Source: Brachyhypopomus gauderio
Lineage: Eukaryota > Chordata > Actinopteri > Gymnotiformes > Hypopomidae
NCBI RefSeq assembly: GCF_052324685.1
Contig: NC_135212.1
Coordinates: 973,501 to 1,037,500, forward strand
Direction: 5' to 3'
Length of the DNA stretch: 64,000 nt
The first letter of the stretch is position 1. Every line of letters begins with the position of its first letter. A model generated the notes under the pieces. The model searched no databases. It was not told where the DNA came from and was given only the letters and a program-made list of their open reading frames with translations. The translations under genes and the position numbers were made by a program. Of this stretch, positions 29,939-41,689 are shown in pieces.

Positions 29939-32900
29939 TTTTCTTTAATCACAGGAAAGCATTGATAGAGGCCAACAACATTGAGATTCATCAGTCAGTC
30001 CAGGACCTGGTGAGTCATGAACTTAAAATATGTTAATATAAAGTTAAACCTTTTCGTAGACCTTTTGGAAGTTACTTGTGCCATTTGACCATTGTGTCAG
30101 TAGCCAGCTACTTTGAAAAATATTGAGAAAAAACTTTTCATCACTCAGTCTTGCCAGACACCTCTCCTGCAGCAGAAGTATTTATCAATACCTTGAAATA
30201 TACATAGCTATTAGATTGTGAGTGATCTTGCAATATTAATTTTTAGTCTGGAGACGATTTTGGAAATGTTGTTTTTTGCTAAATCTGGTACACTCTTTAC
30301 ATAGAAAGTGTTTTGGATATGAGAGGTTTGTTCTTGTAATTTTTTTTTGATAATTAGCCAGCAGCCCATGACAGTCCTGGTGTCTGGAGCCCCCTAAGTG
30401 GACAGTCCACACAAAGTCTGTCGGGAACTACAGATGAAGTCAATGTAAGCTTGAACTGCTTTATTTCTTATTTCCAAGATAGTGATGATCCATTTTGATC
30501 AATAATACATCAATAATGTCTTCCCTATGTGTTTCTGTGTTTTATTAATATTTCACTGAGTGCACTTAAATATGTTAATTTAGTCAGGACATTGATATTT
30601 TTCTCAAATAATTTTTAAATGCACATTTTTTGTGTTAGGTTTTGTCTTAAAAATATCTTAAGAGGTAACCCTGTTACATGTTAACTTTGGACACATACAG
30701 TTTGGTTAGTAGAATGTATGGGAATTTATTTAGTTATCTGTTTTATAGGTAACTTATGACAATTCTGAAGATTGGTCTCCTCTCAGTAAACAACAGAGTT
30801 TGTCAGGAGTGGAAGTCTCTGTAAGTTTTGGCTATGTAGCTGAACAAAATATTCTTTGTCAATGATTTGAACTTTGACAAGAATCTGACTTGTATTAGCA
30901 ATAACAGCCTTTTTGTTTTTACACAACAGAACCTGAATCATAATTCCTCTGAATGCGACTCTGACAGTAGCTCCGAAGATGCACACAGTGGTGGTTACGT
31001 TAGCGTAAGTGCAATGAGCTTTTCAACTTAAAAAAACAAAACAAAAAAAGCATAACCACAGATTACGAACCGAATCATTGAAATGTCACGTGAGGTGAAT
31101 TGGTTGTTACCTTAAACTTAACCAAACTGCTTTATTTATGTAACTTTAACTCTTAATCTCATCTCTAACCGTTAGCCTTTTGACTGCCTGGTTTAACCCC
31201 CTTGCACGCAAACTTTACCTTACATTTCCCATCAAGTAAATTCATAATGATCAAAAACATTTGGTCTATATTGTACATGAACATCAAATTCATATTGTGT
31301 ATCTACTGTTTGCATCACGCTTACATTAAGTGAAACATTCAAAGTCAAGATGCCTTTTTTTTTTGGCTGCAGCATTATGTCAAATAGAAAATATCTTAAG
31401 TCGTGTGCATAATTTCATACACATGTCCCTGTAATTCAGCAGCACCTTGGTACTTTTGGGAACATCGAGATCTCTACTAAAATTTGTGTGCCAGGGTCAT
31501 CTTTTCATTGTATCATTGTTTTGTAGTCTATGTGGCACATATGTTTTTAATTATTTTTTAGAAAACAGCTGATGAACTCTCTGAAGCTTGGACTCCTATC
31601 AGTGGACAGTGCTGTCTTTCAGGAGAGGAAGCATCTGTAGGTATCAGTTATCATGTGTGTACATTATCAGGGTATGCTCTGTTAAAGGCAAAACAAAAGC
31701 CTTGTTTTCTTGTATTAATGTGTGCAATGATTTGAAGCTGCATAGTTTGAAAATGATTAAAAATGTCGTCATTGTTCTCACAAAACAGAACTTGATGTGC
31801 CATAGTTCTGACCATAACATTGAAAACATCTATGAAGATACTCACAATGCTCAACACACAACTGTAAATATACTATATATGAATGTATTAGTTCATAGAT
31901 GCTATATATCACAAGCTTTCTGCTTTTTGTTTCTAATTTGGTATTAGTTCTTGTGCATCTCAAAAATCAGATAGTTCCTCTGAAATTATTATACTGGAGG
32001 TTACAACAGGTGTACAAAATCAGTTTATTTGTAAAATGTTTGTTGGGATATGTATAACTATTTTTGGGTCTATGTTTAATACATTTCTATTATTTTATTT
32101 GTTATAATCAGAAACTTCTTTTTTTGTTCCCTATTCCAGATCCTGCAGGCTGACTGTGGTGATTCTATGTCCAGGTGTCCTACATCCCCACTCTTGTTTG
32201 AGGATGAATGTTCTATGGAGTGTGATCTTCACTTCAGTGATCGACCAAATTCGAGCCCATTATCAGAGTCATTAAGTGACTTCAATCCTGATGACTTGGA
32301 TGACAGTGTCGGTATGAGTATGTTGGAACCAATGCAGTCTTTTATTGAGTCTGACTCTGAATCCATTCTTGGCAGTGGAGAACAATTTTCCCCTGTATAT
32401 GAAAGCAGTCCTAACGAGTCAGTAAATGAGGGAGAAGATAGTAATGAAAAGTTTCCTCAGTTAAATGAAGAGCCACTTTACACTGGTTCACGACTAACCA
32501 AAGCTCAGAGTTTTTTACTTATAATGTCATTTGTTTTAAGACACGCACTCACTGGTGTGGCCCTTTCTGATCTTCTAGATTTGATTAATATCCACTGTCC
32601 AGAAAACATAATGTCAACATCAAAACATCTGTTCTTAAAAGTGCTTAAGCCAATACAGGGTCACCTACAGTGTCACATATACTGTCCAAACTGTGAGTAT
32701 TACATCGGTGACAAAGTTAGTGAAGGGCAGTGTACAGTCTGCAGCACAATGTGGGATAAAGACAGTTCACTAAAAAATGGAAACTTCTTCATATACTTAC
32801 CAATCCAAACACAGTTGGAACATCTTCTTCAAAGACAGGATATTGCATGTTGTCTCAAGTTAGGAAATGACACATTCAGTTCTGAAAATTATGATGACAT

Positions 32901-34659
32901 ATGTAGTGGTAAACTCTACCATAATCTGAACAAAGAAGGAGGCCCGCTTGATGGTCCTCATGGATACTCCTTAACACTCAACTGTGATGGTGTGCCTGTG
33001 TTTAAATCATCACTGTATAGTATTTGGCCATTACAAGGGATTGTAAACGAGCTTCCTTACCCTGTGCGCAAAGAAAACGTTTTGCTTTTTGGCTTGTGGT
33101 TTGGCAGTAAAAAGCCAAATGTTAATACATTTTTAAAACCTTTCACTCTGGAGTGTCAGAAGTTGTCAACTGTGGGCTTTAAGCTAAAAACAAACAGCAC
33201 TGAGGAACAATGTAGAGTTGTGGCAGCTCTTATGATGTGTGATTCAGTTGCCAGGCCCATACTACAAAACATGACACAGTTTAATGGTCAATATGGGTGC
33301 AGCCTCTGTCTACATCCTGGTGAACAAGTTCAAAAGGGAAATGGTACTGTCAGGGCATACCCATATAAAGATGTTCCAAAAAGGGACCACACTTCAACCA
33401 TAAGAGATGCAAAGGAGGCTCTGCGCACCACAAAATCTGTGAGAGGTGTTAAAGGGCCCACATGTCTTATAAACATCCCACACTTTGACATCATAACTAG
33501 TATGCCTCCTGACCATATGCACAATGTACATCTTGGTTTAGTTCGTCAAATGGCAAGCATGTGGCTGGACAGTGAAAACCACGAGAAACCATACTACATT
33601 GGTAACCGAGTGAATGAACTTGATGAACAACTCTTACTAATTAAGCCTCCTTGCAATGTGACAAGAGTCCCTCGATCTCTTCAGCAAAGAAGGTTTTGGA
33701 AGGCTAGTGAATGGCAGAACTGGTTACTGTTTTATAGTATATTTGTGCTAAAAGGAATTCTGCCCCAGATATTTTATCAACACTGGTTACTTCTTGTCAC
33801 ATTCATGTTCTTACTGTGCAAGGACATCATTACAACAGAGGAGTTAAAAAGATGTGAAAATTTGGTTGTAGATTTTGTCAAACAATTTGAAACACTGTAT
33901 GGAAAGCAGAATGTGTCATTTAATGTACATTTATGTCTTCATTTACCTGAATCTGTAAAGAATTGGGGGCCTTTGTGGGCACATTCAGGATATATTTTTG
34001 AGTCATTTAATGGGGTATTACTAAAAATGTTTCATGGCACTCAGTGTGTTCCTTTACAGATAATGAAAGAATTCACTTATAGACAAGTATTGCCTCTTTT
34101 GAGAAATGATGCACTGAGAAATGCAGTGCCTGAATGCATCCAGCTGTATAACCACTTAAGTGGTCAAAAAAGACTGAGGCAGTTTGAAAGAGTAGCAGAT
34201 CAGGTTCTTACCCTTGGTTTGCATTATTCTCGAAAACTTACTAGTGAAGAGTTACTGGCCATGAGAGAGCAACTTTCAGTCACAGTGGATACAGTCGTGA
34301 AAATATTCAGTAGAATTCTAGTCAATGGACAACTGTATTACTCACAAGAATTCACCAGAGTAGTGAAAAGGAACAGCTTCACTGTTTTGCTGGAAAATGG
34401 ACACATAATCTCTGTTTACTACTACATCATAGTAGAGCAACAAGGCAACAGAAAATGCTTTGCTCTTGGAAGAGAGTATGATAGATCACACAATACATTG
34501 ATTAATACTGAAAATGTAGTTGGTCTGAAGAGAGTGTTGCGGGGCAGGAAACAGATATTTCATGTGACAATGTTTAAAAGAAAATGCTTGCTAATTGATC
34601 TGCCACGATATCCTAGCCTCTATGCATGTATACCGCCAAGATCCAGTGTGGAGGACTGA
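29338..34659 (+). CDS. Tnp2/CACTA-like transposase, eight exons, intact
   Basis: Exons with consistent phases: 29338-29447, 29955-30009, 30358-30444, 30749-30820, 30930-31004, 31562-31636, 31789-31863, 32140-34659, giving 1022 residues without a stop. Exons 3-7 are all phase 0-0 and 72-87 nt, three of them encoding W-[ST]-P-[LI]-S-x-Q...LSG peptides. The last exon has an acidic leader, a zinc-ribbon-like Cys set (CPNCEYY ... CTVC, about 32689-32745) and an RNase H-like transposase region. Its likely acidic residues are in NCDGVPVF (about 32980), PPDHMHNVHLG (about 33510) and YIFESFNG (about 33990). This pattern fits Tnp2-type (EnSpm/CACTA) transposases. A tcaataaaac poly(A) signal lies near 34843. 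Terminal repeats of the element were not found. Confidence 0.82.
29740..29863 (+). repeat. SINE/MITE-tail-like fragment in intron 1
   Basis: Contains gttgttcctgccttgc..., actgggaccctagaaaccgg and ataagtggttaagataatga with a gaatgaata tail, resembling widespread fish short interspersed repeat tails. Family not identified. Confidence 0.4.
29868..29934. repeat. (AT)n microsatellite
   Basis: About 65 bases of AT dinucleotide in the first intron of the transposase gene. Confidence 0.95.
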
Positions 34660-35539
34660 AAAGTGGGGTGGGGGTGGTGGGGTTTAAATATGCTGATATG
34701 CTCAAACGTGTTTGGTTTTGAAAGGTCTGTGTTTGAATTGAATATATACTGTCAATTTTTTCATGTATGGAATGTGTCATTATGCAAACAGTGGAATAAC
34801 TTGAAAATCAGTTGAGCATTTTGTAAAAGTAAACTCATTGATTCAATAAAACATTCATTGTAAAAATGTAATGCAGTTTTTGCCTTCATTGCAATATATT
34901 TTTTTACATGTGTAAATATATAGACATACATGTTCTATGCATATATTGCAGTATATTGAAAAATATAAGCACTTGTTTCCCATATATGAAGTTGTATAAT
35001 TTAATATATTGAAGTATATTTTCCAGTATATTGCCATATATTTTTGTTTCATAAGGGGAAAACTCCCAGTATAGATGTGCTTAGACTTGCTATGATTTTA
35101 ACATTACAAAACATAGGTTGATGTGACTACTGAGCAGGACGGACTGGTGAGAAAAAGTGGCCCGAGAGATTGTGACGGACTGAGCCACTATATATATATA
35201 GTCTATGAATCTATACATGGCACGTAGTGTATATGATAGCTTTTATTGTCATATGGACAATATTACTATATTACTTCCAGCAATAATATGATTACAAAAC
35301 CACATAGTGGCATAACAAAATAACTAACAAACCTAACAACTTGACCCTGACAAAATACAGGGCAAAAACAACTGGAAAGCTGCTGAAAGTCACTCTCAGC
35401 TTTTCAGCGCCACCTTTACATTTCATAGTTTGTTTAGACCCTGGCTTACACTGCTCCATCTTTACGGCAATGCTGACTTATTTTTTCACGTTTCAATCAT
35501 GTCAATCATGTCGCGGAGGGATTACATGATGAGTTAGAC
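34660..35539. other. 3' flank of transposase gene, AT-rich
   Basis: Poly(A) signal near 34843, then multiple atatattg/caatatat words between 34880 and 35045 that echo those at 25040-25510. From 35060 to 35539 no gene or repeat recognised. Confidence 0.55.
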
Positions 35540-35851
35540 CAGGGCTATTCAACTGGCGGCCCGCGGGCCCTTTAATGAATTTGTAGCATTATCTCCCCAT
35601 AAATAATAATAAATATTTGATAAACTGCCACAAAAATAAATAACATTTTATTTGCAACATTTTACAACACTGTGTGGCGCTTTACGGCATGTTGTTTCTC
35701 TATGCGGCTCTATGTTACGTTTGCCACTCCCCCCCCGTCAACAAATTACATTAAATTTTACATCCACTGTGACAGTATTGATATAGATCTGAAAATTGTC
35801 TGGCCCACAGGTATGCCAATTCTAATATAAAAATATAGTTGAATAGCCCTG
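35540..35851. mobile_element. hAT-type MITE with perfect ends
   Basis: 312 bp bounded by perfect 15-bp inverted repeats (CAGGGCTATTCAACT and its complement). Flanked by a perfect 8-bp target duplication AGTTAGAC at 35532-35539 and 35852-35859. An 8-bp duplication plus CAGGG ends identifies the hAT superfamily. No coding sequence. Confidence 0.95.
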
Positions 35852-35859
35852 AGTTAGAC

Positions 35860-36369
35860 CCTCAGCAGTGTCAGTGTGCAACTGGCGTCTCTTTCCATTT
35901 CCGTTTTTCTGGGACAAATTGTTTTGTTTTTTTTTCTCCGCTGCATACTGTCAGCCCACATCAGCTGGCCCAGTCCGCGGTCCAACTCGCTCATGTGTTT
36001 ACAGGCTCAGTCCGCGGCCCTATAGTGGAAAGACCTGTTAAAAATAACAGCAGTAAAGCAAGTGTGAAATGAGTGACTCATGGCTCAGAAGAACACAAAA
36101 GGAAGAACATGATTACTGTTATTGAAATTGACAGCTCTGAAATGTTGCTCTGCTGAATTCTGCCAACACCCTCCACCCCCACCTCCCCACCCTTGGTTAA
36201 CTGAATTTATTGTAGCCCTATGAAAATATATCCTTTAATAAATAGTTGATGCAATAAATAATTTACATAGAGTTCATGATTTAATAAAAAAGGTTTAGTT
36301 TAAAAAGGTTAAAAACATTTAGACCTTTGATAATGAGCATTCATTACATTGAGTGTGTGGTGACGTCAT
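35860..36369. other. Unassigned spacer
   Basis: About 500 bases between the hAT MITE and the L1 ORF1 fragment. No supported gene or repeat; short open frames are AT/CT composition effects. Confidence 0.55.
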
Positions 36370-36812
36370 GTTAAATGAGAATGTTCCGCAGTATGAGAGA
36401 CAATTTAATATTTGCAGGTATTCCGGAGAAGGCAGACGAAGACCCCGAGACCACGGTAAAAACATTTATGCAAAATCACCTGAAAATCTCAGAGGCCACC
36501 GTCAAAACCATCAGTTTTCACGGCGTTCACCGCCTGTGGGGGGAAACGGCCGGATGCTCGAAGACCCAGACCGATCGTGGCTAAGTTTGAACATAAAGAA
36601 CTGCTAAAGAGCCGCGGCCGGGAGCTGAAAGAAACGGACTTTAGCATCAACGACCAGTTCCCCAACGCAAGGTCTTGTTCCGACGCAAGGTCTTGTTCCC
36701 CATCCGCAAGAGTTTCATCCAAGCAGGTTCCCGGGCTGTAATCTCAGTGGACAAACTCTACGTGAACGGTCATCTTTACCTCGACACAAGCGCAACACCG
36801 TGGCTGTTCTAA
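36370..36812 (+). pseudogene. L1-type LINE ORF1 fragment
   Basis: Encodes an RRM-like start (MRDNLIFAGIPE, TVKTFMQNHL) and, after frame changes near 36545-36660, the L1 ORF1 C-terminal pattern (LFPIRKSFIQAG, VDKLYVNGHLY) ending at a TAA/TGA cluster near 36810. A short imperfect duplication (caaggtcttgttcc twice near 36670-36695) accompanies one frame break. L1 ORF1p binds RNA. 5' truncated. Confidence 0.75.
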
Positions 36813-37049
36813 ACAGCTGAACTGTATCAACACCGACACCGGCGCCAACTCTTTATGACACATTACTTTTCGTCTAGAACAATAAGATATGTCTAAGTTT
36901 AAATAACTAATGCCGGTCTAATTAGCACCGTACCGTATGTTTTCCGTCATAAGTCTTAATTGTTTATACTTTTTTTTTGTTGTATATGCACTTTCAGTGT
37001 ACGTCACCTTTTCCCTTCCCCTCTCCTTTTCTCTTTCTACACACACCCA

Positions 37050-37208
37050 GCGATTTGTTCACCCACTTTCAAGACTGCAATGTATTGTATGCACACACAC
37101 ACGCACATGCAGGCAGGTAGGCAAAACAGACACACACGTAGACATATAGCACAATCTCACACTAACACACAGGAGACACACACACACGACCGATTCATGC
37201 AGGCACAG

Positions 37209-37241
<33 letters not shown>

Positions 37242-37310
37242 TATAGCACAGACACATACACGAAACATTCAACACAGGCATACAACACACACACCTTTAG
37301 CAACCATCCA
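37050..37310. repeat. CA-rich low-complexity spacer in the L1 element
   Basis: Interrupted CA repeats (pure run about 37207-37236) between L1 ORF1 and ORF2; long open frames of alternating His/Thr here are artefacts. Confidence 0.85.
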
Positions 37311-38090
37311 ACACTCAAACAAGTAGTCTTAACATGAGTTCACTGAAGTTTGTCACATGGAATGTACGTGGAACTGGTTCGAGGGAAAAGAGATTGAAAA
37401 TTTTTAATCGGCTAAACGACTTACAAGCAGATATTGTCTTTCTACAGGAAACACATGTCCAAGACACCTACATACACACTGACCTCTCCTCAGTTCCCAC
37501 ATTTGAACTCAGCCTGTTACAACTCAAAACAAAGGGGGGTGGCCATATTAATTAACAAAAGGATAAGCTTTTCCATTAGCAACAATATAACAGATCCAGA
37601 TGGTAGATACATAGTACTTCATAGTTCGTAGGCATGGCATTAGCTTCCATTGCTACGCAGATGATACTCAGTTGTATATATCTTCTAATCCAGATGATAC
37701 CACCACAACTCTCAAGATTGAGAACTGCATCCAGGATATTAAAAACTGGATGGCGTCTAATTTTCTTAAACTAAATTCTGACAAGACTGAGGTACTGATT
37801 CTTGGGCCTAAAGCTGTTAGAAGCAATTGGGCTGATATTCCCCTTACCCTAGATGGTTTTTCAGTAACACCAAAATCTACTGCAAAAAGTTTAGGTGTCA
37901 CTATTGATTCTGATCTTTCATTTGACACACATGTATGCAATGTCACTAAGGCTGCCTTTTTCCATTTACGTAATATTGCCAAGCTGAGACACTTACTTTC
38001 ATTAGCTGATGCAGAGAAGCTAGTTCATGCTTTTGTCTCGTCGAGATTAGACTACTGTAATAGTCTTCTAATTGGATGCTCTAAACCACA

Positions 38091-38900
38091 TATGTCAAAG
38101 TCAAGGCCCGCGGGCCAGATCCGGCCCGCGAATTGATTATCTATGGCCCCCTGGATGATATTTAATTACTATTAGAACCGGCCCGCAGGCCACAGCCGCC
38201 CGCTGGTGTTTTGCACGCACAAACACTACATTCCCCACAATGCAACGGTAGCCCGCGAAGTCACTGCAGCGCACACAAGCGGCAGAGGTCCGCTCGGCGA
38301 AAATGACGTAATCGCAGTGGCTCCGCCTGTGGGCGAGGGCGTCGCGCGCTGTCGATTCGCGAGGTCGTGCACCTCTCGAATTTTGTAACGTTGTGCGCAC
38401 CACCACGTTAAACTTAATTAAGTTAAATTTTTATACATATATTCGAAATGATTCGACATAATTCGCTTTTATTCACATTATTTAATGGTTGTTTATTTTC
38501 AAAACGCCCAATCTTAACGTCTTCACGTTCTCTCATGTTTCGTCCTGGAATTACAAGAGGCTCGTATTTGTTAACTGTTCAGTCAGACAGATATTTGTTG
38601 TGAAATGAAGTAGTTACAATTTCAAGCATTTTCAAGTACTTTAGCCTAAATTCCAGCACTTTTCAAACCTTTATTACTTTATTCATTTAATGTACAGGAC
38701 ATGTTTTCTTTGAAGGAAGTTTGTTTTTATCTGTTTGCTTGTTGAAAAATGTTTTCACTTGAAATTACTGACAGATCCATAAGAAAGTATTGCTTTATTC
38801 ATTTAAGCATTAAATAATAAACACTGTGTTAGGTCTTGGTTCAATAGGCTATGTGCAATCATTTCAATGTTTTAATAAACATTGAACCAGTCAGGCCCTC
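38091..38900. mobile_element. hAT-like non-autonomous element 1 inside the L2
   Basis: Opens with gtcaaggcccgcgggccaga, internally GC-rich then AT-rich. The segment 38340-38660 is strongly similar to 39420-39860 in the second insertion (for example cgaggtcgtgcacctctcga, and the cgcccaatctt...cacgttctctcatg stretch). A matching right terminal repeat is not evident, so its right side may be deleted together with flanking L2 sequence. Confidence 0.6.
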
Positions 38901-39183
38901 GGCTTGTAGCAATTTAAAGTTCTCCTGTTAACCTATAAGGCGTTAAATGGTCTTGCCCCACAATATCTGAGTGAACTCATTGATTACTACAACCCATCTC
39001 GCCCTTTGCGCTCCCAAAATGCTGGATTTCTCGTAGTTCCAAAAATTTGTAAAACTACAGCCGGAGGCAGAGCTTTCTCTTTTAAAGCCCCTCAATTATG
39101 GAATAGCCTTCCAGCTCCAATCCGAGACTCTGACACAGTTCCAATCTTTAAATCTAGACTTAAGACTCACCTGTTTAGTAGGG

Positions 39184-40045
39184 CAGGGGTACTCAACTGG
39201 CGGACCGCGGTCCGGATCCGGACCCGAACGCAGTCCTGTCCGGACCCAATCCCAATTCCTGATTAACTGGATATGGACCAAAACAAAACCGTAGCATTCA
39301 TTTCAGGGCTATTGAAAAAACACTCCGTCACGAGTGTTACGTTTGCCACTCCCCCGCTCAACAACCCGCTCAACAAGTTCGCCACCCCCCCCTGCCTGGT
39401 TGACGCTTCGCGAGCGGCGCGAGGGTCCGCGCGCTGTCGGTTCGCGAGGTCGTGCACCTCTCGAATTTTGTAACTTCGCGCCGCGCTTCAGCGCAATGAA
39501 CAAAGTCACGTTTTCAGGGTTCATACACCTTTATAAGGTGGAATTAAAGCACTTGTACGTCACTTTCAAGGTCCATTTCAATATTTCCCAGCATGTTAAA
39601 CATAATTAAGTTAAATATTTATACGTATACTCGAAATAATTCGCTTTTTATCACATTATTTAATGGTTGTTTATTTAAAAAACGCCCAATCTTCACATCT
39701 TCACGTTCTCTCATGTTTCGTCCTGGAATTACAAGAGGCTCGTATTTGTTAACCTAATACAAGAGAACTATTCAGTCAGACAGCTATTTGTTGTGAAACT
39801 AAGTAGTTACAATTTCAAGCATTTTAAAGTACTTTAACCTAAATTCCAGCACTTTTCAAACCTGAAACATATAGCAACATTAAAATTGGTCAGGTAAATG
39901 TTCATTCCCCTGTTTTGAGGGTTTCTATCACATATCGTTTCCCCCCCGCTCAACAACTTACGTTCGGCACCCCCGCCGCACCGGACCTCAGGTCACAGGT
40001 ATCTGCCAAAATTGGACCGCGGACAAATTTAGTTGAGTACGCCTG
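39184..40045. mobile_element. hAT-like non-autonomous element 2 inside the L2
   Basis: 862 bp starting CAGGGGTACTCAACT and ending with the near-inverse AGTTGAGTACGCCTG. Flanks tagtaggg (39176-39183) and gtgtaggg (40046-40053) agree at 6 of 8 positions, consistent with an aged 8-bp hAT duplication. No transposase. Shares several hundred bases with the element at 38091-38900. Confidence 0.8.
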
Positions 40046-41147
40046 GTGTAGGGGCTTGGGGGCCCCCAGACGTTGAGATTTCTGGTGATCTGAGATGTTG
40101 ATGCTGTCATCCAGCTGTGTCTTGGCATCACTCTATTTGTGACTATGACTTGACTGGAAAGCAATGTCTCAGTGAGCCCTCATGCCTGTGGTCACCTCTG
40201 AACCCCTCCCTTTAGTTATGCTGGTATAGATTAGTCTGCCGGAGCCACATGCTGATCACTGGCACGTGAGCTACGTACATTTAAATCAACGATGGTTTAA
40301 ATTCATGTCCACTCAGTCTGTATTATCTATCTTCTTGCATGGCTCTACCCAAGACGATTGGATACAGGCACCTGCCCTGCAGGCACCTGGGGGATGGTCT
40401 GGCTGCCGGTGGATGTGCTGATACCGGGGTTCACCTGGGGAGTAACACTGCAGTTGGAGCCTACAATACCAGCATCACTGCTCCGACACGGAATGAAAGC
40501 CTGGCATTCATCAACAGACATTTACAGTGACAATATCAAAACCCAGAACTTTCAATTCTACCTTTTACCTAGTCTGATTGTGTGAATTATGTGTGACTTT
40601 GGCTTGCTCATTAGGGTTCTGGACCCATAGTATTGTTAACCTTGTAAACCCTGTAAAGCTGCTTTGCGACAACTTGAGTTGTTAAAAGCGCTATACAAAT
40701 AAACTTTGATTGATTGATTGATACTTAACCTGTCCATTCTAAATATGTGTTTATGTTTTGCTAACATATATGGGCCGAATGTTGACGACCCCTCCTTTTT
40801 CCACAATATTTTCACTGCACTCTCTGATCACTCTGACACCAAACTAATAATAGGAGGAGACTTCAACTTGGTACTTGATCCAGATATCGACAGGCTCAGT
40901 ACAGCAGTGAGTCAAAGGAACTGGCAGTCTGCAGACACCCTAAAACAATATATGAACGATTTTGGGCTCTCTGATGCGTGGCGTTCACAACACCCCACTC
41001 TCCGGGACTACTCTTTCTTTTCGGCAGTACACCACTCACATTCTCGTTTAGACAACTTCTTAGTTAGCAATTCCATTATGACAGATGTCACAGACACTTG
41101 TATTCACCCTATCACTATCAGTGATCATGCACCGGTCTCTCTCTCAA

Positions 41148-41430
41148 TTCAATTTTCAATTTCAATAAGCTTTATTGGCATGACCATATTCAGTTACAGT
41201 ATTGCCAAAGCAATGTTATCATTCAACATGAATAACTCATTGAAAAATATGAACAATTCTAATTATGATGAACTTGAACATGAATTTAAAGTTGAAGAAG
41301 TGAAAAGAAAGGAAAGCAAATAAATAACAAAAGTAGAGGAGAAAAATAAATAAATAAACAGATCAACATAAATCAGTGTGTTTACAAACAGGGTATGTGT
41401 GTGTGCGTTTGTGTGTGTATGTGTGTGCGT
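41148..41430 (-). repeat. 3' tail of an unidentified LINE/SINE (antisense)
   Basis: Starts caattcaattttcaatttca then ataagctttattggcatgac, the inverse of a retroelement 3' end with a poly(A)-signal-like aataaagc and an A/T-rich tail. It ends in GT-rich low-complexity sequence near 41390-41440. It abuts the broken L1 endonuclease. Confidence 0.6.
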
Positions 41431-41689
41431 GTTTTTGTGAAAAATCAGTACAAATGTCATAATACACAGTCACGAAGTTAGGACTCATGTAAAAGTCAGT
41501 ACCAAAAACCATGTCCTAACTTTTCTGACGATGCTACGGTGTTCAGAGAGGTATAATGTATCTCTGTAATTGATATCGCGAAAGTACAAAATTTTAACAA
41601 TCGTCAGAACAAATCTGGGTGTGGGTGTGGCAATTTGGCTGAAGTGTGTGCACGCCACCAGCGGATTATTGAGGAACTGCAAGCAAAGC

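Larger units (their letters stand above)
37629..40715 (+). mobile_element. L2-type LINE, 5'-truncated, carrying two hAT insertions
   Basis: Begins in the reverse transcriptase just before its palm (HGISFHCYADDTQLY at about 37633) and continues to LDYCNSLLIGCSKPH at 38090. It resumes at about 38908 (FKVLLLTYKALNGLAPQYL) to KTHLFS at 39178, then the 3' untranslated region at 40046-40690, ending in a tgattgattgattgat tail. The gaps are hAT-type insertions; about 120 bp of RT sequence is also missing across the first one. Closely related to the fragment at 14313-15182. Confidence 0.88.
37334..41147 (+). pseudogene. L1-type LINE endonuclease split by a nested L2 insertion
   Basis: The first half (37334-37628) starts with SSLKFVTWNVRG, then FLQETHV, with a frame change near 37545, and ends at DPDGRYIVLHSS. 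The second half resumes at about 40718 with LNLSILNMCLCFANIYGPN and runs through GGDFNLVLDPD, SRLDNFLVS and ISDHAPVSL to about 41147. The motifs of the two halves are complementary and in order, showing that one endonuclease was interrupted by the 3.1-kb L2 segment. No L1 reverse transcriptase follows: another LINE-type tail abuts at 41148. Confidence 0.85.

Noticed and set aside
36960-37337. Open frame rich in HTHTHT
   Set aside because: CA microsatellite translated; lies between L1 ORF1 and ORF2.
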